DNA of 7,530 bases, taken from positions 1 through 7,530 of the forward strand of contig DBAV01000280.1 of NCBI GenBank assembly GCA_002291875.1, read 5' to 3'. The position numbers and the translations under genes were made by a program. Position 1 is the first letter of the stretch. Each line of letters begins with the position of its first letter. The notes beneath the pieces were generated by a model. That model had not been told where the DNA came from. It ran no database searches and was given only the letters and a program-made list of their open reading frames with translations. The DNA comes from Hyphomonadaceae bacterium UBA1001. GTDB lineage: Bacteria; Pseudomonadota; Alphaproteobacteria; Caulobacterales; Aquidulcibacteraceae. Shown in pieces: positions 1 through 5,633 of this stretch.

Positions 1-296
1 CCCTGGGAAAGGGGGCTTCCCCGGCCGCCCGGGCCGCGCCGCGACAGCCGGGCCCGTCCATCGCTGCCCCGCCACACCCGGTCGGGCGATATGGCCACGA
101 TGGAATAGCGCCCCTTCCACTCGCCGCCCTCGACCGACTCAAAGAAGGCCGCCATGCCGCGGTCGGCACCCAGCTTCAGCGCGACCGAAACCGGTGTCTC
201 AAGATCATTGACGAGGCTGAGATGGGCGACCGCGCCACGCCCCGCTGCAAGTGCGCCGGCGAGATCGGCGTCGGAGAACCGGATCGAATCGCTCAC
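1..296 (-). CDS. trpE: Anthranilate synthase component I, N-terminal part (cut by window edge)
   Basis: Anthranilate synthase large subunit converts chorismate and ammonia (from TrpG) to anthranilate, the first committed step of tryptophan synthesis in the cytoplasm. Only the first 98 codons are visible. The segment LETPVSVALKL (about residues 32-42) and FFESVEGGEWKGRYSIVAISP-like block (51-71) match the TrpE N-terminal domain; the FFES stretch corresponds to the LLES motif whose serine (here Ser54) takes part in tryptophan feedback binding in enteric TrpE, so feedback control looks retained. The catalytic chorismate-binding domain lies outside the window. The chosen start is GTG at 296-294, which overlaps the TGA stop of the upstream ppiD gene as GTGA; an AGGAGG at 315-310 lies 13 bases upstream, rather far, so translational coupling is likely. 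The last 15 or so visible residues are Arg/Gly-rich and less TrpE-like, which I cannot judge at the edge. Identity is well supported by the motifs; the rest of the gene is unseen. Confidence 0.85.
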   Translation of the reverse strand, partial: MSDSIRFSDADLAGALAAGRGAVAHLSLVNDLETPVSVALKLGADRGMAAFFESVEGGEWKGRYSIVAISPDRVWRGSDGRARLSRRGPGGRGSPLSQ

Positions 297-2209
297 GGCT
301 GGGGCTCTTCCTCCTGCGCCGCGCCCACCGCGGCCCGGAAGAGGTCCTCGTTGCGTTCGAACGCCACGCGCGACACCGCGCCCTGCACGACCGTCTGGAC
401 CAGGTCTTCGCCAAAGGGATTGACAAGGCGGCCGCGCAATTCGGTGATCTGTTCACTGGCCGCCGCCGCATCCGGCGTGGTGGCGCCAGACACGCGGAAC
501 ACGACGATGGCTCCGGTCGGGGTCGGAAAGGACGCCGCCGCGCCGACAGGTGTCGAGAACACCACATCGAGGGCCTGCGGGGTGAAGATCGCCTGGTCCG
601 CGTCGCCGCGGGTCAGCGTCCGGTCGGTGGTCACAGCCTGCAGGCCTGCCCCGGTCGGAAGGCGCCCTTCGGCGCCGGCTCGGGTGACAATCTCGGCCGC
701 CCGTGCCTGCATGGCCTGGCCCCGCGCGCGCTGGCGCCACGCGTCCGGCAGCTGCGCCCGCACCTCGTCAAAGGTCAGTGCGCGCGCGGTTTCCACGGTG
801 TCCGACCGGACGGCGAAAAAGCTGCCGTCCTGGAGGGGGTTCAGCACGTCCGGCGCGACATTTCGGAATGCGGCCGTCAGGATCTCGGGCTGCGAGGCGA
901 GGGCGGTGACCGGCGTTCCATCCGCCGCAAGGCCACGCGCATCGACCGGCGGGTGCGTGGTCAGGCTGAAGCCGGCCGCCTGCGCGGCCTGTTCAAGCGT
1001 CTGGCCATTGGTGATCGCCTCATCGAAGGTCGTCCCGGCGGTCGCCAGCAGGTCCTGCGCCCCCTGCTGCACCAGTTCCTGGCGCATCTGGTCGCGGAAA
1101 GCCTCGAGCGTGGCGACCTTGCCGGGCGTGATCGCGGTCACCTTGGCCACCGTCCAAGCAAGGCGCCCCTGGATGGGCGGCGTGATGCCCGGCTGCGCCA
1201 GTTCAAAGATGGCCTTGCCAACCGCCGCGTCGGTCACCCGATCGATGGTGACATCGGTCTGGGTGGCCGGCTGGTTCAGCTGCAGGGCCGCGGCGATGAC
1301 CGCGGGATCCTCGCCCGTTGCCAGACGCTGGGCTGCCTGACGTGCGGTGGCCTCGTCCGGCGCGACGATCTCGACAAAGCTGCGTCGCTCGGGCGTGGAC
1401 AAGGCGGGCGACCGCCGCTCGAAGTGTGCACGGATGTCCTGATCGGTAGGCGCAACGCGCGGGGCAAACATCGCCTCCGAAGCGCTGACGACGGTCAGGG
1501 TGCGAAACTCGGGCCGCTGGAGCTGCGGCTTGAGCTCTTCATAGAAAGCGGTCAGCTGTTCATCCGTGGGGTTTGGCGGAGCCGGAACGGACGCTGGGGT
1601 TACCGCCACGGCCGAAACGGTGCGCTGCTGTGCCTGGAACAGCCACACCAGCCGCGCCATGCTCTCGGGCACGTGCACCCCGCCCGCGGTGACCGCCAGA
1701 ACCTGCTGGGCCAGCAATTCGTTGCGCACGCGCGCTTCAAAGAGTGCGGGCGTGAAATTCCGCCCGGCCAGCGCCGCCACATAGACGTCGCGGTCGAACT
1801 GGCCCGTGATCGAACTGCGGAAGGCCTGCATCTGGCCCAGCTCGCGCGCGATCATCGCCGGAGAGACACCAAAGCCGAGGCTTTCGGCCAGCACGCGCAT
1901 CGCCTCTTCCTGCTCCATGCGGCTCTGGATCGCGCGGTCCAGGCCCTGCTGGCGGGCAGCCTCGCGCGTCAGCGGGGTCTGCCCCGGCTGGGCGCGCGCC
2001 TGTTCGGACTCGATCTGCACAAAGGTCTCGAATTCGCGCTGAAAATCCGCCCGGCTGATTTCGGCACCGTCGCGACCGAACGAAACAGCATCGTTCGGAC
2101 GCAACTGGAACACGTCGTTCACGCCCACGACCGCGAACGAGATGACCAGCACCCCGATGAAGATGCCCGCGATCCAGTTTCGCGTGGCCTTGCGCATTCC
2201 CGACAGCAT
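293..2209 (-). CDS. ppiD: PpiD/SurA-like membrane-anchored periplasmic folding factor
   Basis: Predicted 638-residue inner-membrane protein of the SurA_N/PpiD type, which helps proteins emerging from the Sec translocon fold in the periplasm. A short basic N-terminus (MRKATRNW) precedes one hydrophobic segment (about residues 12-31), followed by a long soluble region with no second membrane segment, so N-in/C-out anchoring is expected. Residues about 35-190 match the helical SurA-N/PpiD chaperone part (AVSFGRDGAEISRADFQREF start). Residues about 268-362 align in layout with a parvulin domain (PERRSFVEIV ... GRLAWTVAKV) but lack the usual catalytic histidine motif and the GGdLGw segment, so this domain is probably non-catalytic. 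The start ATG 2209 has AGAGG seven bases upstream; a downstream ATG at 2197 is a weaker alternative, and in-frame starts further up would run into tpiA. A sigma70-like promoter lies just upstream. The gene overlaps trpE by four bases. A generic SurA N-terminal-domain protein is the safest name if PpiD is too specific. Confidence 0.87.
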   Translation of the reverse strand: MLSGMRKATRNWIAGIFIGVLVISFAVVGVNDVFQLRPNDAVSFGRDGAEISRADFQREFETFVQIESEQARAQPGQTPLTREAARQQGLDRAIQSRMEQEEAMRVLAESLGFGVSPAMIARELGQMQAFRSSITGQFDRDVYVAALAGRNFTPALFEARVRNELLAQQVLAVTAGGVHVPESMARLVWLFQAQQRTVSAVAVTPASVPAPPNPTDEQLTAFYEELKPQLQRPEFRTLTVVSASEAMFAPRVAPTDQDIRAHFERRSPALSTPERRSFVEIVAPDEATARQAAQRLATGEDPAVIAAALQLNQPATQTDVTIDRVTDAAVGKAIFELAQPGITPPIQGRLAWTVAKVTAITPGKVATLEAFRDQMRQELVQQGAQDLLATAGTTFDEAITNGQTLEQAAQAAGFSLTTHPPVDARGLAADGTPVTALASQPEILTAAFRNVAPDVLNPLQDGSFFAVRSDTVETARALTFDEVRAQLPDAWRQRARGQAMQARAAEIVTRAGAEGRLPTGAGLQAVTTDRTLTRGDADQAIFTPQALDVVFSTPVGAAASFPTPTGAIVVFRVSGATTPDAAAASEQITELRGRLVNPFGEDLVQTVVQGAVSRVAFERNEDLFRAAVGAAQEEEPQP

Positions 2210-2239
2210 GCAGGTGCCTCTGGTGACGATATGCGCGCC

Positions 2240-2268
2240 TTTGTAGTGGCGGGGCAGGGGCGTCGCAA
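2240..2268 (-). promoter_or_regulatory. Candidate sigma70-type promoter for ppiD-trpE
   Basis: On the minus strand a TTGCGA (2268-2263) and a TACAAA (2245-2240) are separated by exactly 17 bases. Each box matches the -35 and -10 consensus at four of six positions. Transcription would start near 2233, giving a leader of about 24 bases before the ppiD ATG at 2209 that contains its AGAGG ribosome-binding site. The location within the divergent ppiD/tpiA spacer is what would be expected. I see no comparably good plus-strand promoter for tpiA in the spacer; the best (TTGTAG at 2241 with CGCAAT at 2264) matches only three of six per box. Unverified. Confidence 0.45.
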
Positions 2269-2320
2269 TCGCCCGCCTGAGCTTACCGCCTGTCCCCTGC
2301 ACCCGGAGCGCGTCTTGGCC

Positions 2321-3067
2321 ATGATGCATATTCTTGGAAACTGGAAGATGAACGGCCTGGCGGGCGACCTTGCCGAGGTCCAGCGCACGGCCGCCGGCAT
2401 TCCGGACGGTGTGGTGGTGGGTCTGGCGCTTCCGCACACCCTGGTGTCGCGCGCGGCCGCCGTCGCGGCGGGCACCGCATTGCGGATTGGTGCGCAGGAC
2501 GTGACGGCCGGCGGGATGGCTGCACGCACGGGCGACGTGAATACGGCAATGCTGGTGGATGCCGGGGCGCATTTCGTCATCGTCGGGCATTCCGAGCGCC
2601 GGGCATTCCACCACGAGGATGACGCCATGATCGCCGGCAAGGTTGCCGCGGCGCAGGCGGGCGGCCTCGAGGTCGTCCTCTGTGTCGGCGAGTCGCTTGA
2701 GGAACGCGACCTAGGTGATGCGCAGGCGGCGGAACGGGTCGCCAGGCAACTGCTTGCCAGCCTGGACGGTGAAATTGCCGCGGGTGGCCTTGTGGTCGCC
2801 TACGAGCCGATCTGGGCGATCGGGACAGGGCGCACGCCCACCCCCTTGCAGATCGCGGCCATGCACGCCCGCCTGCGCCGGGCACTGGTCGAGCGGTTCG
2901 GCGATGCTGGCGCGGGGGTGGCGCTGCTCTATGGCGGGTCTGCAAAGCCAGACAATGCCGCCGCCATCATGTCCCAGCCCGAGATCAACGGTGCCCTGGT
3001 GGGCGGGGCAAGCCTGCGGGCCACCGATTTCCTGCAGATCGTCGAGGCCGCGGCCAGGATGGGCTGA
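2321..3067 (+). CDS. tpiA: Triosephosphate isomerase
   Basis: Interconverts dihydroxyacetone phosphate and glyceraldehyde 3-phosphate in glycolysis and gluconeogenesis, as a cytoplasmic dimeric TIM barrel. At 248 residues it has the normal length. Seen in the protein: GNWKMNG (residues 6-12, catalytic Lys9), the VGHSERR block with catalytic His90, AYEPIWAIGTGRTPTP with catalytic Glu162 and the flexible phosphate-gripping loop 6, and the phosphate-binding LYGGSAKPDN and GALVGGASL segments near the C-terminus. All catalytic residues are present. The start is uncertain by a few residues: ATG 2321 and ATG 2324 lie 12 and 15 bases after the GGAG at 2305-2308, whereas an in-frame TTG at 2315 lies six bases after it and would give the same N-terminal spacing as Escherichia coli TpiA. 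The gene is divergent from ppiD and followed by an 85-bp gap before secG. Function is not in doubt. Confidence 0.97.
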   Translation: MMHILGNWKMNGLAGDLAEVQRTAAGIPDGVVVGLALPHTLVSRAAAVAAGTALRIGAQDVTAGGMAARTGDVNTAMLVDAGAHFVIVGHSERRAFHHEDDAMIAGKVAAAQAGGLEVVLCVGESLEERDLGDAQAAERVARQLLASLDGEIAAGGLVVAYEPIWAIGTGRTPTPLQIAAMHARLRRALVERFGDAGAGVALLYGGSAKPDNAAAIMSQPEINGALVGGASLRATDFLQIVEAAARMG

Positions 3068-3070
3068 ACC

Positions 3071-3085
3071 GCGCACCAGGTGCGC
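3071..3085. repeat. Perfect 7-bp inverted repeat just after tpiA
   Basis: GCGCACC and GGTGCGC flank a single central base, four bases after the tpiA stop codon. As RNA it could form a six-base-pair hairpin with loop CAG. There is no U-run after it, so it does not look like an intrinsic terminator; it might stabilise the tpiA 3' end or mean nothing in such GC-rich DNA. The rest of the tpiA-secG gap (3086-3152) shows only a weak GGCTG/CAGCC hairpin (3121-3138) and no convincing ribosome-binding site. Confidence 0.35.
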
Positions 3086-3152
3086 TGGGCGTGTGGAAAA
3101 CCGCCGCGCCATGGTCTAGGGGCTGTGCTTTCCCAGCCGGGTCGCCCAGACA

Positions 3153-3608
3153 ATGATCAATTTCGTCCTGTTCGTTCACCTCCTGATCTGCATCGCACTG
3201 GTGGTGCTGGTCCTGATGCAGCGCTCGGAAGGCGGTGCGCTGGGCATTGGCGGCGGCGGCAGCGGTCTGATCTCGGGGCGCGGCGCGGCAAACGTGCTGT
3301 CTCGGGCCACCGCCTGGCTGGGCGGGGCCTTCTTTGTGACGTCGCTGACGCTGACCTTTCTGGGCATGGCCGGCACCGGTGGGGCGGGTTCGGTGACCGA
3401 ACAGCTCGATGTCGGCGCCATCGCCGGCGAGGCGCCCGCTCCGGCCGCGCCCGCACCAGCCGCCCCGCAAATCCCCACCGATACCCCGCTGGTCCCCGGG
3501 ACAGCGGCCCCCGTTCAGGGCACGCCGCAGATCCCCACGGGTGCGGCGCCCGCACCCGCAGCGCCCGCCACCGGCGCGACACCTGCGCCCGAATCGGGTC
3601 AACGCTGA
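3153..3608 (+). CDS. secG: Protein translocase subunit SecG
   Basis: Small inner-membrane subunit of the SecYEG translocon that aids SecA-driven export. The 151-residue protein has two hydrophobic segments (about residues 2-22 and 53-73) joined by the diagnostic SecG loop QRSEGGALGIGGGGSGLISG and RGAANVLSRATAWL, then a long Ala/Pro-rich tail (about 92-151) that is typical of alphaproteobacterial SecG and makes it longer than the roughly 110-residue E. coli protein. The tail holds two copies of PQIPT (105-109 and 125-129) spaced by exactly 20 residues. The start ATG 3153 gives the canonical N-terminus MINFVLFVHLL; no clear Shine-Dalgarno sequence precedes it, the nearest upstream sequence being GCCCAGACA. 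It lies between tpiA and pyrG, an order often seen in alphaproteobacteria; 38 bases separate it from pyrG, so co-transcription is likely. Confidence 0.95.
   Translation: MINFVLFVHLLICIALVVLVLMQRSEGGALGIGGGGSGLISGRGAANVLSRATAWLGGAFFVTSLTLTFLGMAGTGGAGSVTEQLDVGAIAGEAPAPAAPAPAAPQIPTDTPLVPGTAAPVQGTPQIPTGAAPAPAAPATGATPAPESGQR
3465..3538 (+). repeat. 60-bp-spaced direct repeat inside the secG tail
   Basis: The 14-base sequence CCGCARATCCCCAC occurs at 3465-3478 and 3525-3538, exactly 60 bases apart and in the same reading frame, encoding PQIPT twice. The two copies differ at one silent position (CAA versus CAG). The phase-preserving spacing suggests a 20-codon duplication that has since diverged within the low-complexity SecG tail; chance similarity in Pro/Ala-rich coding DNA is also possible. 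Confidence 0.55.
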
Positions 3609-3646
3609 GCGCGGGCCGCACGGCGGCGCGCTCGACGGAGGCGGAC

Positions 3647-5278
3647 ATGGTTCGCTACATCTTCGTGACCGGCGGCGTGGTGTCGTCGCTCGGGAAGGGC
3701 ATTGCGTCCGCCGCACTCGGAGCATTGCTTCAGGCCCGGGGCTATCGGGTGCGCCTGCGCAAGCTGGACCCGTACCTGAACGTCGATCCGGGGACCATGT
3801 CGCCCTATCAGCACGGCGAGGTCTTCGTCACTGACGACGGCGCCGAGACGGACCTCGATCTGGGTCACTACGAGCGCTTCACCGGTGTTTCGGCCACCCA
3901 GGCCGACAATATCACGACCGGCCGCATCTATCGCGACATCATCGCCAAGGAACGCCGGGGCGACTATCTGGGCGCCACGGTCCAGGTGATTCCCCACGTC
4001 ACCAACACCATCAAGGAATTCGTGCTGTCGGACGCGGGTGACGCGGATTTCGTCATCTGCGAGATCGGCGGCACGGTCGGTGACATCGAGGGGCTGCCAT
4101 TCTTCGAGGCGATCCGTCAGCTGGGCCAGGAACTGGACCGCGGACATGCGGTCTTCATTCACCTGACCCTGCTGCCCTTCATCCCCGCCGCCGGCGAGAT
4201 GAAGACCAAGCCGACCCAGCACTCGGTCAAGGAGCTGCGCTCGATCGGGATCCAGCCCGACATCCTGATCTGCCGATGCGACCGGCCCATTCCGGACGAG
4301 GAAAAGCGCAAGATCGGGCTGTTCTGCAATGTCCGCCAGAGTGCAGTGATCCAGGCGATGGACTCGACCTCGATCTATGGCGCCCCGCTGGATTATCACC
4401 GCGAGGGACTGGATGCCGAGGTCCTGGCCGCGTTCGGCATCCGCGAGCCCCAGCCCATCGACCTTGATCGCTGGCGGGCGGTCGTCGAGCGCATCGCTTC
4501 GCCCGACGGGTCGGTGTCGATCGCCGTCGTGGGCAAGTACACCGTCCTGAAAGACGCCTACAAGTCGCTGATCGAGGCGCTGGCGCATGGGGGCATTGCC
4601 AACAATGTGCGGGTGGACATCCGTTGGGTGGACGCGCGGGCATTCGACAGCGACGCCACCATCACCGCCGAACTGGAGGGCGTGCACGGCATCCTGGTGC
4701 CCGGCGCCTTCGGCGACTCCGGCGCCGAGGGCAAGCTGAAGGCGGTGACCTTCGCGCGCGAGCGGCGCATTCCGTATTTCGGCATCTGCTTTGGCATGCA
4801 GATGGCCGTGGTCGAGGCGGCGCGCAATCTCGCCGGCCTTTCCGGCGCGTCGTCGACCGAGTTCGGTCCGTGCGCCGAACCGGTGGTCGGCCTGATGACC
4901 GAATGGACCCGCGGCAACACCCTGGAGCGGCGTGAGGTCGGCGGCGACAAGGGCGGTTCGATGCGGCTGGGAGCATATCAGGCGGTGCTGGCCCCGGGCT
5001 CGCTGGTCCAGCGTTGTTATGGCGCCGCCAGCGTGCACGAACGCCATCGTCACCGCTATGAGGTCAACATGGCCTATCGGGAGACGCTGGAACGCACGGG
5101 CCTGTTGTTTTCCGGAGTGTCCCCCGATGGCCTGCTGCCCGAGATCGTTGAGCGGCCCGACCATCCCTGGTTCGTCGGCGTGCAGTTCCACCCGGAACTG
5201 AAATCTCGGCCCTTCGAGCCGCACCCCCTCTTTGCCGGTTTCATCGCCGCCGCCGTCGAACAGAGCCGCCTGGTCTGA
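3647..5278 (+). CDS. pyrG: CTP synthase (glutamine-hydrolysing)
   Basis: Makes CTP from UTP, ATP and glutamine in the cytoplasm; its 543 residues match the family's usual length. The N-terminal synthetase domain (about 1-265) has the P-loop GGVVSSLGKG (Lys17), DLDLGHYERF (Mg ligand Asp71) and EIGGTVGDIE (Glu139). The C-terminal class I glutaminase domain (about 285-540) has nucleophile Cys381 in FGICFGMQ and the His515/Glu517 pair in VQFHPEL, and ends with a normal HRHRYEVN block. Unusual: the oxyanion/lid stretch, normally PGGFGxRG, reads PGAFGDSGAEG (residues 352-362), with Ala354 for Gly and Ser358 for the conserved Arg implicated in GTP activation. A second small departure is MDSTSIY, where DxDTIY is usual. 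The start ATG 3647 has GGAGG five bases upstream. It lies 38 bp after secG and 102 bp before rpmF. No frameshift or stop is seen, so the gene is intact. Confidence 0.97.
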   Translation: MVRYIFVTGGVVSSLGKGIASAALGALLQARGYRVRLRKLDPYLNVDPGTMSPYQHGEVFVTDDGAETDLDLGHYERFTGVSATQADNITTGRIYRDIIAKERRGDYLGATVQVIPHVTNTIKEFVLSDAGDADFVICEIGGTVGDIEGLPFFEAIRQLGQELDRGHAVFIHLTLLPFIPAAGEMKTKPTQHSVKELRSIGIQPDILICRCDRPIPDEEKRKIGLFCNVRQSAVIQAMDSTSIYGAPLDYHREGLDAEVLAAFGIREPQPIDLDRWRAVVERIASPDGSVSIAVVGKYTVLKDAYKSLIEALAHGGIANNVRVDIRWVDARAFDSDATITAELEGVHGILVPGAFGDSGAEGKLKAVTFARERRIPYFGICFGMQMAVVEAARNLAGLSGASSTEFGPCAEPVVGLMTEWTRGNTLERREVGGDKGGSMRLGAYQAVLAPGSLVQRCYGAASVHERHRHRYEVNMAYRETLERTGLLFSGVSPDGLLPEIVERPDHPWFVGVQFHPELKSRPFEPHPLFAGFIAAAVEQSRLV

Positions 5279-5297
5279 GCCCGCTGCGGGCCCGCCC

Positions 5298-5326
5298 TTG
5301 CCATGCAGCGCACTTTGGCGCATACG
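5298..5326 (+). promoter_or_regulatory. Possible promoter for rpmF
   Basis: TTGCCA (5298-5303, five of six matches to the -35 consensus) is followed after 17 bases by CATACG (5321-5326, three of six matches to -10). It lies in the 102-bp gap between pyrG and rpmF and would give a leader of about 48 bases carrying the AAGGAG ribosome-binding site. The weak -10 box makes this tentative. A short GCCCG/CGGGC hairpin (5279-5291) right after the pyrG stop has no U-run and is not a convincing terminator. Confidence 0.3.
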
Positions 5327-5380
5327 GCGCGCCTTCCGTTCACGGCCGCCCGGCGGCCCTTCATTCCAAGGAGCGGGGCC

Positions 5381-5563
5381 ATGGCTGTCCCCAAGCGCAA
5401 GACCTCACCCTCCCGCCGCGGCATGCGGCGCGCGCACGATGCGCTGGCGCCTGCCACCTATGTCGAGGACAAGGATTCGGGCGAGCTGCGCCGTCCGCAC
5501 CACATCGACCTGAAGACCGGCGTCTATCGCGGCCGCCAGGTGCTCAAGCCCAAGGACGAGTGA
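5381..5563 (+). CDS. rpmF: Large-subunit ribosomal protein bL32
   Basis: A 60-residue basic protein of the 50S subunit. The start MAVPKRKTSPSRRGMRRAHD is the bL32 signature, and the C-terminal half (YVEDKDSGELRRPHHIDL, then GVYRGRQVLKPKDE) matches the zinc-free form found in many alphaproteobacteria: there is no cysteine anywhere, so the four-cysteine zinc ribbon of other L32 proteins is absent. ATG 5381 is chosen because it has a strong AAGGAG (5368-5373) seven bases upstream and gives the exact family N-terminus; an upstream in-frame ATG at 5303 would add 26 residues unlike any L32. It is flanked by pyrG and eno rather than the plsX/fabH or mtgA neighbours I associate with rpmF, and is followed by an intrinsic terminator, so it probably forms the end of a transcription unit or its own small one. 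Confidence 0.96.
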   Translation: MAVPKRKTSPSRRGMRRAHDALAPATYVEDKDSGELRRPHHIDLKTGVYRGRQVLKPKDE

Positions 5564-5586
5564 TCCGTCCGCATCGACCTGATCCG

Positions 5587-5612
5587 ACGCCCCGCCCAAC
5601 GCGGGGCGTTTT
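5587..5612 (+). terminator. Intrinsic terminator after rpmF
   Basis: A perfect nine-base-pair, GC-rich stem (ACGCCCCGC at 5587-5595 and GCGGGGCGT at 5601-5609) with a five-base loop CCAAC is followed by a short T-run (four T from 5609 to 5612). It begins 23 bases after the rpmF stop and ends 21 bases before the eno ATG. Stem strength is high, but the T-run is short, so termination may be partial. Confidence 0.8.
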
Positions 5613-5633
5613 CACAACCGGAGACCGCATTCC

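Noticed and set aside
251..2320. A very long plus-strand open frame running antisense through ppiD and continuing in frame into tpiA, as if encoding a 938-residue fusion.
   Set aside because: It mirrors ppiD on the other strand, is Arg/Gly/His-rich low-quality protein with no recognisable domain, and arises from G/C-biased third codon positions. ppiD has clear protein features, a ribosome-binding site and a promoter.
3080..3646. Upstream in-frame extension of pyrG by 189 codons through secG.
   Set aside because: The extension is the wrong frame of secG, while ATG 3647 has a strong GGAGG and gives the exact CTP synthase N-terminus.
5279..5291. Terminator after pyrG (GCCCG/CGGGC hairpin).
   Set aside because: The stem is five base pairs with a tiny loop and no T-run follows.
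3599..5323. A 574-codon minus-strand open frame antisense to pyrG.
   Set aside because: It is the codon-bias shadow of pyrG, which has every CTP synthase motif; the antisense product matches nothing I recognise.
5303..5380. Longer rpmF starting at ATG 5303 with 26 additional residues.
   Set aside because: No ribosome-binding site fits it and bL32 begins at MAVPKRK; the AAGGAG at 5368-5373 fits ATG 5381.
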